Of a DNA stretch of 64,000 bases, positions 49,901 through 58,360 are shown piece after piece. The stretch's first letter is position 1; each line of letters opens with the position of its first letter. This DNA comes from Plotosus lineatus (Eukaryota; Chordata; Actinopteri; Siluriformes; Plotosidae), in NCBI GenBank assembly GCA_024760905.1, contig CM045745.1, forward strand, positions 7,077,782-7,141,781. Reading direction: 5' to 3'. The position numbers and the translations under genes are program-made. The notes beneath the pieces were generated by a model. The model saw nothing but the letters and a program-made list of their open reading frames with translations, was not told the origin of the DNA and searched no databases.

Positions 49901-52039
49901 AAAAGTCTGCAAAACAGTGTAAATACAAAGATCACAGAGACGACGTCTTAACACAAGGGTAACACGCAGTGAAATGGGAAGCAGCAGGGCACAGCGTTAT
50001 TACGTCATTGCGTCAGTACGTCAGCGTTCTACGTAGATGCATCTCGTTCTCAAAATTTGACATAATTTTTTTTTTTTTGAAAAAAAAAACCAAAACGTAA
50101 AATCTAAAAAAAAAAAAAAAAAAGTAAAACGAATGAACATAAGTCGGGTAGCGTCCGTAATTATCATGTCATTGCCCCCCCACCCCCCAATGCTGTCTGG
50201 AAGTGTTACGCTATTGACATAACGTTCCTTTAATGAATCTCAATATCACACAGTGACACGAGATACCATTCCACCGGATAGGTTCACTTCCATGAGCATT
50301 TTATAAACACCAGAAATGTCATGGGCTTCCACAGTAGGATTGGGTTGAAAGCCTTGCTATCGAAATAAATAATGCACTGCATGGCAGTAATAGGTTTTTT
50401 TTTTGTTTGTTTGTTTGTTTTAGCAGCTAAAAACAAAGATACCTGCTGCATATGGTACATAGATTTCTGTTTATGTTCTTTAAAAAAAGTGTATTTCATT
50501 TTATTAAAAAAGATTTTATTACCTTTGGCATGAACAACCTGGTAGGTGCTGTTACGCAACAATTTTTGTTCCACAGGAAATTGTGTGTGTGTGTTTGTTT
50601 GTCTGCCCACAGTCCACGAGCACCTGCTCAGGCCTAGTAAGTTATTACCTTTTGTGTGAGGTATTTAATTTTCATGTTATTATTACTAGACATTTGAGTG
50701 TTTACGGAAATTATACTAAAGTTAGGTGATGTTACAATAGTCATTACATATAGACAGGAACTTTCCACATAGGTCTAACATTTAATTATCTCAGATTAGA
50801 TAATTAGAAATTCAACCTTACATTCAGGTTACACGGAGCATTGTGTCCGAAGTCTCATAAGAGGTATGTTTTTAAATTCAAAATTCTTCACTAATGTAAT
50901 CAAAGTAGTAATATTATTAATGGTATTAGCGTAAACCATGTCATTCAGGTAACCTCACATAACCTAGTGTTCGACCCTATTGTGTAACAACAAGAATCTG
51001 ACATTGTATATGCCAATTGGTGCCACGTGAAAGGTCAGTGAACTTGTATGTTCACTCCAGCAGTCCTTTTAGTAAAAAAGTGTATTTTACTTTATTTAAA
51101 AAGTGTATTTTATTTTATGACTTGAAACAAGAAACTGCTTGGAGGGGAAGAAAGAGGAGAAGACATCACCATCACTCAGACATTCATTCCCATCACGATG
51201 GTAATATACCAGCGTGAGAAATATCATCACAGAGTCCCCATGTGTATGCGTAAACACGGATGGATGCATTGTTTGTGACTATTATACAAATTGCTCGACA
51301 TAAATAAATATAACTTGACTTACGAGTGTCTTTTATAATGAATTTTCCATGATACGAGCTTCGATCCCACCAAAAATATGTCCCATCCAACGAGCAAAAT
51401 TTTGATTTACGAGCTCTGCTGGGGACATGGTTTTTCTGGGCTGATTAGACATGTATTCTTCCGTGGTCCGAGAACACCTTGTGCAGTGCTTCTCAATTAT
51501 TTTCAATTATTTTCTGTGATGCCCACTATGTAGGAAGAAAAAACCCATTTCACACACCCCCCCCCCCCCCCACTGCCCTGCGAGCGACTATAAATAGTGT
51601 CTACTGCACTTCATATCCTTTGCTTGGTGCTTTTTCCCTACATCATAGCTAACACAGTGAGAGCGCCACTGCCACCTAGTGGAATTGTGCATACTCTACA
51701 GTAGATGGCATTGGCACGACACTGCCACTTACTGTAGAGGATGTGCCATCACACTAAATTCTAGTACAGTATGGCAAAAAAGCATGTTGCTCGGGGGTGG
51801 GGCACTATTTGAGAAGCACTGGCCTTGTGGGAGCTCACCACGTCCTCGCTGGCATTCGTAGCATGCACACGCACAAAATTCTCACCCTCCTCCTCTTCTG
51901 TTATGCACCACCTCATGTCTGCCCATGTGACATTTACACATCGTGACATCATTGCCGCAGTTGTTGACCGGAAGAGTTAGTTGATTGTTTATTCTTGTTT
52001 AATTATTCATTATTCATTATTATTAATGTTAATGTACCT

Positions 52040-52079
<40 letters not shown>

Positions 52080-52303
52080 ATATTTATTGTTTTTACATGT
52101 TTATCTTTAATATATTAGGTCAAATATACATGTTTGTGTCAGGTTATATGAGTTTTAGAGGGGGGGTTGGAACGGATTAATTGTTTTTTCATATTATTTC
52201 CTATGGGAATTTTTGATTTATCGAACGAACATTTTGACTTACAAACTCGCCCTCAGAATAGATTAATTCTGTAAGTCAAGTTACCACTGTATATACACTA
52301 TAC

Positions 52304-52344
<41 letters not shown>

Positions 52345-52693
52345 ATATAAGGGCAGTGGTGGCCTGGTAGTAAAGGTGCTAGATCACTGATCCTAAGATT
52401 GGGAGTTCAAGCCCCACTCTCAACGGGTTGTCACTGTCCCCCCAGTGCAGCTCACTGGGTTATCAAAGGCCGGCCATGTCTCTCACTGTCTATGGTGTGA
52501 GGTTCATGTAAACGAACCATTGCTGGCTTTCATCAAGTGTAGCTGCATAGCTGTCAGTGTGTTTCTGCCCCTGTGACGGCCTGGCGAGTTTTCCAGGGTG
52601 TACTTCACCCTCGCCCGGAATCGACTGGGATGGGTGCCAGCCTCCCGTGACCCTAATTAGGATTAAGCAGTTACAGAAAATGAATGAATGATC

Positions 52694-52736
<43 letters not shown>

Positions 52737-52999
52737 ACCAAAAGGACAGGACAAAGACTTTCTATTGAAACTCCATTTATCACTACAGATCTGTTTCGAG
52801 GGGTGGTGAAACCATCCTCACTCTTCAGGTGATTATAGAAGAATATAATCACCTGAAGAGAGAGGATGGTTTCACCACCCCTCGAAACAGATCTGTAGTG
52901 ATAAATGGAGTTTCAATAGAAAGTCTTTGTCCTGTCCTTTTGTTATTTGCTCTACCAAAAAGTATTGAGCACTCTCCTACGGAAGGATCTACTCAGAAA

Positions 53000-53030
<31 letters not shown>

Positions 53031-54379
53031 CTTCACACAAGAATTAGGGTGTACTCCCACTAGGTACAGTTATCTTGTTTTGTACTAGATTTTACAGTGA
53101 CCTTGCATATTGCAACATAAATTTAATGCATTCTCTGAGTGCCTCTCTAGGTTAGAATTGTTTTGAGTGCAGTGACGCACCAGACTTTCACATTTATTGA
53201 TTGTGCAACAGTGATTTTAATCTACTCACTTGATAAAATAAGCCTGACAACCAGACCTGTTTTTATACAAATTCTCTTGAGTTGAAAAGTGCATCTCAGC
53301 TCAACCGAGTTAGTGATCTGACCAGTTGTGTACCGTACCTGATTACAACCACCTACTGCTTCAAGTACACAGTGGTCATACTAGTCAAATAAACAGGATT
53401 TTATTTATATGGGGCAATGCTGCAGGTCAGAATTTTATATTGGATAATAAGCCATGAGCCAAATCTACTGGAATTTTCGTGATTTCACTTGATTGTCTCT
53501 CTGCCTACTGAACTGATAGTCTGTTCTGTGTATTCTGTATTCAAGTCAGAGAATAAAAGGCTCTTGTTACTCATAAAGGCAGAAAATGCCTGACTGTGGT
53601 TAGTATTTCTAACTCTGGTCTCTGGCACATCAGCCTCATAGCGAGTGGCCTAGGGCAAGGCCGTAAACCCTAAATTGCACAATTTTGTATAAATAAAAAA
53701 AAAGCTAATTGTGAGTCGCTCTGGATAAGCGCGTCTACAAAATGCTGTGAATGTAATGCAATGCCTCGGTTCAATTCCCAGGCTTGATGCGTTTCTGTGC
53801 GGAGTTTGTATGTTCTCCCTGTGATTGTGCGGGTTTCCTTCAAAAGTCCAAAGATATGAACAATAGGCTAATTGTCTGTTCCAAATCACCCCTTAATGTG
53901 AATACTGTAAGCGTGTCAGCTCTGCGATGGCCCGTGGAGCTATTCAGGGAGTGCAGTGGTGTTTTAGTGGATCAGGCAAAGGGTTGCTAACCTGAAGGTC
54001 AGTGGCGCAATCACCACTGTTGGGCCTTTAACCCTGAATTGCTCAGTTGTATAAAAAAAAATGATAATTGTGAGTTGTTCTGGATAAGAGTGTATGCCAC
54101 CCTTGCCTGGAGTTGCTGAGATAGGTACCAGCCCCTGGGTCACCCTGTTTAGCATTAAGCAGCTCAGAAAATGAATGTTTTTTGTCCCTATGTATGGAAA
54201 AATATTTGTCCCTGTCTGTGAGGACAGGATATCCTATAGAAAATCAAAAATATCACCTCAGAGCATCATTTTCCACTCTCAATGAGTGAACTTGGTGTTT
54301 TTAATAGAAGATATTGTGGCTTTCAATACATATTTTAAAATGTTTAAAATACCACCAACCTTATTTAACTACAGTAATA

Positions 54380-54434
<55 letters not shown>

Positions 54435-54558
54435 TTGTGTGTTGTGTGTATATGTGTGTGTTTGTGTTTTGTGTGTGGGGGTGTTGTGTGTATGTGTGGG
54501 TGTTGTGTGTATGTGTGGGTGTTGTGTGTATGTGTGTGTGTTGTGTGTATGTTGTTGT

Positions 54559-54595
<37 letters not shown>

Positions 54596-54731
54596 GTGTC
54601 TATGTGTGTGTTGTCTGTATGTGTCTGTCTGTTGTGTGTGTGTGTGGGGGTGTATGTGTGTGTGTGTTGTGTGTATGTGTGTGTGTGTGTTTTGTGTGTG
54701 GGGGTGGTGTGTGCATGTGTGTGTGTTGTGT

Positions 54732-54772
<41 letters not shown>

Positions 54773-54831
54773 TGTGTTGTGTGTGTGTGGGGGTGTTGTA
54801 TGTGTGTGTGTTGTGTGTATGTGTGGGTTGT

Positions 54832-54862
<31 letters not shown>

Positions 54863-54975
54863 GGGGTGTTGTGTGTATGTGTATGTGTGTGTGTGTGTGT
54901 GTGTGTGTTGTGTGGGGGTGTTGTGTGTGTGTGTGTGTTGTGTCTATGTGTGTGTTGTGTGTATGTATCTGTCTG

Positions 54976-55029
<54 letters not shown>

Positions 55030-55374
55030 CCGCAGGCGGGCGCGTGTCCCTACCCGGTCTGCTACTTTGTACACCTCCTGTCGGCTGCTACAGTCGCAGG
55101 TGTAGGCGTGCACTCGCGCGCCGTGAGTTTCTTTCACAAGTCGCGCGGTCTGCAGGTTTCCTTCTTCATTGATGTCCCAGAGCACGATGCGCGCACCGAA
55201 CCGCGCGAACTCCAGCGCTAAGAACCGGCCCAGTCCACTTCCAGCTCCGGTCAGCAGCACCAGCTCTCCTTCCACACTTTTCCTCCGCGCTGGGACAAAC
55301 AGCCGCAGAAGCGCCTCGAGATAAAAGAGCACCGACAGTCCGAGCACCTTCAGAGTCTCGAGCAAGAAGTTCAT
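36369..55374 (-). CDS. sdr16c5: sdr16c5, epidermal-type retinol dehydrogenase (RDHE2 family)
   Basis: Membrane-bound, presumably NAD(H)-dependent short-chain dehydrogenase that oxidises all-trans-retinol to retinal. Six coding exons on the minus strand (55374-55054, 47606-47475, 47361-47262, 46213-46069, 40139-40014, 36465-36369) join in frame to 306 residues; human SDR16C5 is 309. A hydrophobic N-terminal anchor covers about 1-27. The Rossmann cofactor motif TGAGSGLG is at 42-49, NNAG at 120-123, catalytic Ser173, Tyr186 and Lys190 (YCASK) are present, and [10 protein letters not shown] follows. All junctions are GT-AG. The start is the only ATG before the hydrophobic anchor. Fish often have two sdr16c5 paralogues and I cannot tell which this is. 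Intron 1 (7.4 kb) begins with a long (CA)n array on the coding strand. Confidence 0.92.
36563..36642. repeat. (TA)n/(CA)n microsatellite
   Basis: TA run then CA run immediately left of a MITE G copy. Confidence 0.95.
36645..37523 (+). mobile_element. MITE G copy B, with expanded CCAAT repeat
   Basis: Ends GGTGGTATCTCACCTTACG and GATAAGGTGAGGTACCAC with TA at the right. Inside: a (GT)n/(GC)n run (36931-36970) and four tandem copies of a 70-bp unit. Confidence 0.75.
37105..37375. repeat. 70-bp tandem repeat with CCAAT boxes
   Basis: GGCCAGCGGGGCGGGATG or a one-base variant starts at 37121 and 37191; the GGCCAGCGGG core recurs at 37261 and 37331, an exact 70-base step. Most units contain one or two AGCCAATGG motifs. 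Confidence 0.9.
37873..38812. mobile_element. Possible hAT-like element hosting a SINE
   Basis: Left CAGGGTTGGACACACTTTT and right GGCACACCTGATATAG with GATCTACC-type motifs near both ends. The inverted relationship is weak. SINE D lies inside. Confidence 0.3.
38273..38567 (+). repeat. SINE D (tRNA-headed)
   Basis: Head with GGTTGTGAGTTCAAATCCC as box B, a body with CTCTGGGCAAGGTCC, ending near AAAAGCCCACAGGAATTTAC. Distinct from SINEs A-C. Confidence 0.5.
39143..39272 (+). repeat. SINE B tail fragment
   Basis: CTGCGATGGCCTGGCAGGC to GGTTCACGAAATGAATG. Confidence 0.65.
39280..40013. other. sdr16c5 intron 5 sequence near exon 5
   Basis: No gene or recognised element apart from a (TG)n run at 39865-39890. 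The 104-codon minus-strand ORF at 39305-39619 has no family resemblance. Confidence 0.35.
40014..40139 (-). CDS. sdr16c5: sdr16c5 exon 5 (residues 233-275)
   Basis: Reads [19 protein letters not shown] and on to [12 protein letters not shown], aligning with human LLPILEPKYAVEKIVEA. Acceptor TTTTTATAG, donor GTAAGT. Confidence 0.9.
40150..41480. other. sdr16c5 intron 4, part 1
   Basis: 40470-40580 ([27 protein letters not shown] plus-strand reading) resembles the start of a Tc1-like helix-turn-helix, very decayed. AG microsatellites at 40606-40626 and 40949-40975. Otherwise nothing recognised. Confidence 0.3.
41550..41890. repeat. (TG)n-(CG-TG)n-(GA)n and (TA)n microsatellites
   Basis: TG run 41550-41635 with a GTGC block, GA run 41637-41666, then TA runs 41820-41888. 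Confidence 0.95.
42738..43063 (-). repeat. Chimeric SINE: A head, B tail (diverged)
   Basis: SINE A head and body at 42910-43063, SINE B tail at 42738-42870, both minus strand; the junction is blurred by a duplicated segment and a T run. Confidence 0.5.
43223..43567 (-). repeat. SINE A, full length with 19-bp TSD
   Basis: Bounded by identical 19-mers starting CTCTTAAAAATC at 43204-43222 and 43568-43586. This fixes both SINE ends: head GGGCAGTGGTGG on the minus strand and an (ACAG)n tail. Confidence 0.93.
43635..44405 (+). mobile_element. MITE G copy C
   Basis: Complete: TACAGTGGTACCTCACC to GGTGAGGTACCACTGTA, a near-perfect TIR with TA at both edges. Interior (GT)n/(GC)n run at 43903-43956. 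CCAAT-type unit near 44150-44230. Confidence 0.82.
44937..45283 (+). repeat. SINE B, near full length
   Basis: Head GGCACGTTGATGACACGG, box B-like GGTTCGATTCC, central GTTTGCATGTTCTCCC, tail TAATTAAGATTAAGTGG ending in an ATGAATGA run. Confidence 0.8.
45440..45651 (-). mobile_element. Rex3/RTE-like LINE 3' fragment with TSD
   Basis: About 212 bp between direct repeats TAAATAAATGTT at 45428-45439 and 45652-45663. The minus strand ends in a sequence whose complement CTTTCGGCTGTTCCC then GGGTCGCCACAGAGAATCAT is the familiar Rex3 3' end. Severely 5' truncated, as is usual for LINE copies. Confidence 0.78.
46069..46213 (-). CDS. sdr16c5: sdr16c5 exon 4 (residues 185-232)
   Basis: Contains [15 protein letters not shown] with Tyr186 and Lys190, and [17 protein letters not shown]. 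Donor GTAAGG. Confidence 0.93.
46365..47097 (+). mobile_element. MITE E copy 1
   Basis: TACAGTGGTACCTTGACTT at the left, AAGTCAAGGTACCACTATA at the right. An internal foldback is centred at 46538. It fills most of the gap between sdr16c5 exons 3 and 4. Confidence 0.75.
46475..46605. repeat. Internal hairpin of MITE E
   Basis: Arms CACTGTGTTCCCTA (46522-46535) and TAGGGAACACAGTG (46541-46554) are exact complements around loop CAGCA, and imperfect pairing extends to about 60 bp per arm. Confidence 0.8.
47262..47361 (-). CDS. sdr16c5: sdr16c5 exon 3 (residues 152-184)
   Basis: Reads [18 protein letters not shown] then SIASSAG with catalytic Ser173. Acceptor TTTGTGTAG; ends GGCAG before GTATAA, leaving one base of Asp185. 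Confidence 0.93.
47475..47606 (-). CDS. sdr16c5: sdr16c5 exon 2 (residues 108-151)
   Basis: 44 codons from [16 protein letters not shown] to MAHFW. Acceptor TTTCTAG, donor GTGAGT. Confidence 0.93.
47865..48115 (+). repeat. SINE B copy
   Basis: Head GGCACAGCACAGTAGAG, box B-like GGTTCGAGTCC, tail GGATTAAGCAGTTTAGC. Confidence 0.65.
48325..48566 (+). repeat. SINE B copy, head truncated
   Basis: GGTACTCCGGTTTCCTCC through TAATTAGGATTAAGTAG and an (ATGA)n end. Confidence 0.72.
49092..50159 (+). mobile_element. MITE F copy 4, complete
   Basis: TACAGATGCTCCCCAACTTACG to AAGTCGGGTAGCGTCCGTA, with TA at both edges. Interior matches copies 1-3. No transposase. Confidence 0.72.
50160..51305. other. 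sdr16c5 intron 1, unassigned
   Basis: AT-rich, poly-T tracts, a short (TG)n at 50582-50597. No recognised coding or mobile sequence. Confidence 0.4.
51309..52291 (+). mobile_element. MITE E copy 2
   Basis: AACTTGACTTACGAGTGTC to AAGTCAAGTTACCACTGTA. Shares the CACAGTGAGAGCGCCACTG segment with copy 1. A (TTA)n run at 52044-52078. Confidence 0.7.
52306..52342. repeat. (TA)n microsatellite
   Basis: Pure TA run directly before a chimeric SINE. Confidence 0.95.
52350..52690 (+). repeat. Chimeric SINE: A head, B tail
   Basis: SINE A head and body (52350-52570) passes at GTGTTTCTGCCCCTGTGACG into a SINE B tail (GCCTGGCGAG to GGATTAAGCAG) and ends in (ATGA)n. The same junction occurs at about 63680 on the other strand. 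Confidence 0.78.
52778..52836 (-). ncRNA. Hammerhead ribozyme (type I), minus strand
   Basis: On the minus strand CTGAAGA is at 52828-52822 and GAAA at 52797-52794; stem III ACAG-AT-CTGT; the base 5' of the cut is the complement of 52784. All core bases present. Confidence 0.75.
52846..52903 (+). ncRNA. Hammerhead ribozyme (type I), plus strand
   Basis: CTGAAGA at 52853-52859, GAAA at 52884-52887. Stem I ATCAC (52848-52852)/GTGAT (52898-52902). Stem II GAGAGGATGG/CCACCCCTC. Stem III ACAG/CTGT with a 2-base loop. Predicted cut after A52897. Confidence 0.77.
53040..53640. other. sdr16c5 intron 1, unassigned
   Basis: No ORF or recognised repeat. Confidence 0.4.
53640..53758 (+). repeat. SINE C 3' fragment
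   Basis: Contains GAGTCGCTCTGGATAAGCG and ends AAAATGCTGTGAATGTAATG, the L2-like tail. Confidence 0.6.
53765..54175 (+). repeat. SINE B interrupted by SINE C
   Basis: SINE B head and body 53765-53950 and tail 54100-54175. Between them a SINE C copy (53950-54100) with head GTGTTTTAGTGGATCAGG and tail TTCTGGATAAGAGTGTATG. Confidence 0.65.
54380..55026. repeat. Long (TG)n-derived array in sdr16c5 intron 1
   Basis: About 645 bp of TG with interspersed TTGTGTGTATG, GGGGTGTTG and TCTGTCTG variants. Its right edge is only about 27 bases from the sdr16c5 exon 1 donor. The Cys/Val-rich and His/Thr-rich ORFs here are artefacts. Confidence 0.95.
55054..55374 (-). CDS. sdr16c5: sdr16c5 exon 1 (residues 1-107)
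   Basis: Anchor, cofactor loop TGAGSGLG and the acidic residue region LWDINEEG (favouring NAD). Donor GTAGGG directly after GACCGG. The frame stays open into the intron through the CA repeat to 54361. Confidence 0.93.
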
Positions 55375-55553
55375 GGTGCAGAAGAACGCAGTCCGGACTC
55401 GTGAGGCGAGTTGACAGTGACACCGCTGTCCACACAGGCAGTCCCGGTAGTTCCGGTCACGGCTCTTACCTCAGGGAGGAGCGCGCGGGGACTGAGGCGC
55501 TGCTCACATCCATTACCTCAGAGAGAGACAGAGACAGAGAGACACAGAGAGAG

Positions 55554-55586
<33 letters not shown>

Positions 55587-55720
55587 CGAACAACAGGAAA
55601 CAGGTGGCTTTTGGTCTATATAAATATATAAATATATATATAATCGAGTACAAAGGTTGTTATTTGTGTAGTGGACTCGGTAACGGTGCAGGATGTGGAA
55701 GGCGTGGCCTCGTGTTAACT
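55375..55720 (-). promoter_or_regulatory. sdr16c5: Presumed sdr16c5 5' region
   Basis: Immediately upstream of the ATG (higher coordinates): a GC-rich stretch to 55510, a (GA)n run (55522-55588) and a TA-rich block (55616-55645) that could contain a TATA element. No start site can be fixed. Confidence 0.35.
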
Positions 55721-55809
55721 GTTTGTGCGCCAGACAGCAATCAGATGGAAAATGACAGCTGGAGACGCCCTTATCCAGATTTGTCATTCATACTATTGAG
55801 GGTGTGACA

Positions 55810-56045
55810 GTGATGGCCTCTTGGTAAAGGTGCTGGATCACTGATCCTAAGGTTGGGGGTTCAAATCCCACTCTCCACAGGTTATCAATGTCCTCCCAGT
55901 GCAGTTAACTGGGTTATCAAAGGCCGGCCATGTCTCTCACTGTCTGGCCTGGCGAGCTGTCCAGGGTGTACTCTGCCCTCTCGGCACCAGCCTTCCCATG
56001 ACCCTAATTAGGATTAAGCGGTTACAGAAAATGAACAGATGAACT
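55810..56045 (+). repeat. Chimeric SINE: A head, B tail (internal deletion)
   Basis: SINE A head to CTCTCACTGTCTG, then directly SINE B tail GCCTGGCGAGCTGTCC to GGATTAAGCGG. A different junction from the copies at 52.4 and 63.6 kb. Confidence 0.65.
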
Positions 56046-56520
56046 ATTGAGGGTCTTGCAACAGTGAAAATTGGTGGTACTGAGGCTTGAATCACCAACC
56101 TTCTGATCAATAACCCAGTGCTTGAACTACTGAGCACCCACTGCTGTTATAAAGATGATAAAACTATGTTATGGGCGGGGCGGGGCGGGGAGGGGAGGGG
56201 GGGGTAACAGATTGCAGAACTAGATTGCAGAACTAGAACTAGATTGCAGCTTGCAGAACTAATCATATCAATGCAAATATATTGGAAGGCGCTTTGAAAT
56301 GGCATAAAAGCGTCTATCCAGTTCAAATATGAAGGTAGTTATGGCGGTTTAAAATCAGAGAAACAAAACTTTTTGTGCTTAATTAATTGGATAAAGCACT
56401 GACTGGTGGAGTGAGCCCATGCTATCTGACCTTATGGGCACTCTGATGCATGCAGTGCCCTGTCTCACGTAAAACTAAGCTGAAATTCTAATGAGCCGAA
56501 TTGATCCCGGCCTTGGAACT

Positions 56521-56715
56521 ATTGGGGGTAGTGGTGGCTTAGTGAATAAGGCAATGGATTGCTACTGTGAAGGTCAGTTGTTCAATCCCCTCCATCAGCA
56601 TTGTTGGGCCCTTGAGCAAGGCCCTTAACCCTCAATTTCTGAGGTGTATTAAAATAAAGATAACTGTAAATCACTCTGCATAAGAGTGTCTGCTAAGTGC
56701 TGTAAATGATTATTG
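56521..56715 (+). repeat. SINE C, near full length
   Basis: Head GTAGTGGTGGCTTAGTG, middle GTTGGGCCCTTGAGCAAGG, tail TAAGAGTGTCTGCTAAGTGC. The tail matches the 3' end of the L2-like LINE at 61500-61557. Confidence 0.72.
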
Positions 56716-56773
56716 TAATTTTACTTTAGGACAATTTCTATAACCTCAAAAATATCTAGTAATAATAACATAA

Positions 56774-57920
56774 TACAGTGGTACCTCACAGGGGCAGTGG
56801 TGGTCTAGTGGTATAGGGCGCTGGATCGCTGATCCAAAGGTTGGGGGTTCGAGTTCCACTCTCCACAAGGGTGTCACTGTTGTCCCCCCAGTGCAGCTAA
56901 CTGGGTTATCAAAGGCGGGCCATGTCTGTCACTGTCTATGGTGAGAGGCATGTAAAAGAACCATTGTTGACTTTCGTAAAGAGTAGCTGCAAAGCCGTCA
57001 GCGTGTTTCTGTCCCTTGCTAAAAAGGGCTGTGACAGGAAGGGCATCTGACGTAAAAACCTCTGCCAAATCAAAACGTGCGAATCAGATGATTCGCTGTG
57101 GCGACTCCTGAGTGAAAGAGAAAAAGCCGAAAGGAAGACAGACAGACAGTAGTACCTCACCTTACGATAGTCCCAGCAAACGAAAAATTCAGGTTAGGAA
57201 AAACATTTTCCAAATTTTTTTGTCTCTGTATACGAAACAAGTTCTCCTTACCAAACGCGCCAAACGCGCCATTCAAACATTCAAACAATGCACAAGCTGC
57301 TCTCCCATCAATGACGTTCAAACATCCCGCCCCCGCTGGCCTCCCATTGGCTAGGAGAGATGATGCAGCGCCCTCCCATTGGATATCTCCCAACATCCCG
57401 CACCACTGGCCTCCCATTGGCTAGGAGAGATGACGCAGCTCCCTCCCATTGGCTATTATGGAGCTGCATCTCCCATAATGCTTTTCGTGTAAAAGACAGA
57501 GTTACTGTTGTTTCATGCTTTATTTCTTGACTCAAGATTTTAACCTTCCATAAACATTTGTAAGATTATAACTCTGCTAAGAAGACATGGTCAGCACACG
57601 CGCGCGCGCACACACACACACACACGCGCGCCTGTGTGATTCCCAGTACGAGTGAAAAGAAGAAGCGGGCTCGTGGCATGCGGATGAGTGATATCGCAAA
57701 GGAATATGACCAAACCCGTCTACCATCGGTACGATATTGAAGCAGAAGGAGGCCTTAAAAGGTATACTTTTATAATTTTTAAAGAGTTTAGGGTGTAATA
57801 TTGGGGGCCTTGGAATGAATCACACGTTTTACATGTAAAATGCGGTTCAATTTACGAAAAATCCAGGTTAAGAAAAAGGCTGTGGAACAGATTAATTTCG
57901 TAAGGTGAGGTCCCACTGTA
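56774..57920 (-). mobile_element. MITE G copy D, split by SINE A
   Basis: Left end TACAGTGGTACCTCAC at 56774, resuming at 57152, right end GTGAGGTCCCACTGTA at 57920. Orientation is opposite to copies B and C. Interior (CG)n/(CA)n run at 57598-57630 and two ATTGG-containing units (57340-57460). Confidence 0.78.
56790..57151 (+). repeat. SINE A, full length, inside MITE G
   Basis: Flanked by GTACCTCAC at 56781-56789 and 57152-57160. Head GGGGCAGTGGTGGTC, box B GGTTCGAG, tail AAAAGCCGAAAGGAAGACAG then (ACAG)n. Confidence 0.9.
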
Positions 57921-58099
57921 TATTATGTAGCTCATGTGAAAGGTACGAATTTAGCTTGAACGGAGCACACTCTCATGGACCGCGGACAAACATACAGACG
58001 TGTTCCTGTGGATCAGCACATCATAAGTTAATAAAGAATCTGTGAATAAAATCATAGACTCAAGCATATAAACGAGCTCAACCTCCCCATTAAGACAAT

Positions 58100-58360
58100 G
58101 GCTGCCCAGTGGTAGGGTACTGGATTACTGATCCAAAAGGTTTTGTCACCAGGTTGTCAGTGCTGTTCCCCTGTGCAGCTCACTTTTCCTTTGCCAAACA
58201 TTTTTCTTGCGGGTTCGGGAATCAAACCAATGACCCTTCAGTCCCAAAAGCTGCTTCTCTCATCGTTAGGCTACGGCTGTTCCCAATGTTTTAAAGAAAC
58301 AATGTACCTATCAGGGGCGGTGGTGGCTCGGTAGTAGGGTGCCAGATTACTGATACTGAT
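58100..58360 (+). repeat. Two decayed SINE A head fragments
   Basis: GCCCAGTGGTAGGGTACTGG (58106) and GGGCGGTGGTGGCTCGG (58315). Confidence 0.45.

Larger units (their letters stand above)
52740..53002. mobile_element. Palindromic retroelement terminus, copy 2 (hammerhead-bearing)
   Basis: Arms 52744-52838 and 52845-52939 are near-perfect inverted repeats around GAAGAA, followed by the same tail as copy 1 up to GGATCTACTCAGAAAATC. TA microsatellites flank it on both sides (52695-52732, 53003-53029). Confidence 0.72.

Noticed and set aside
54286..55221. Open frames of 260-311 codons rich in Cys/Val on the plus strand
   Set aside because: They translate a TG-derived array; no start context, no domain, and all three frames are equally open.
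54361..55374. Single 337-codon ORF as the complete SDR gene
   Set aside because: Only the first 107 codons are SDR; the rest is intron CA repeat. A good donor and matching downstream exons show the true structure.
56790..56865. tRNA gene
   Set aside because: Box A and B-like motifs belong to the SINE A head. The same head recurs many times with a fixed body, and no cloverleaf with proper acceptor stem forms.
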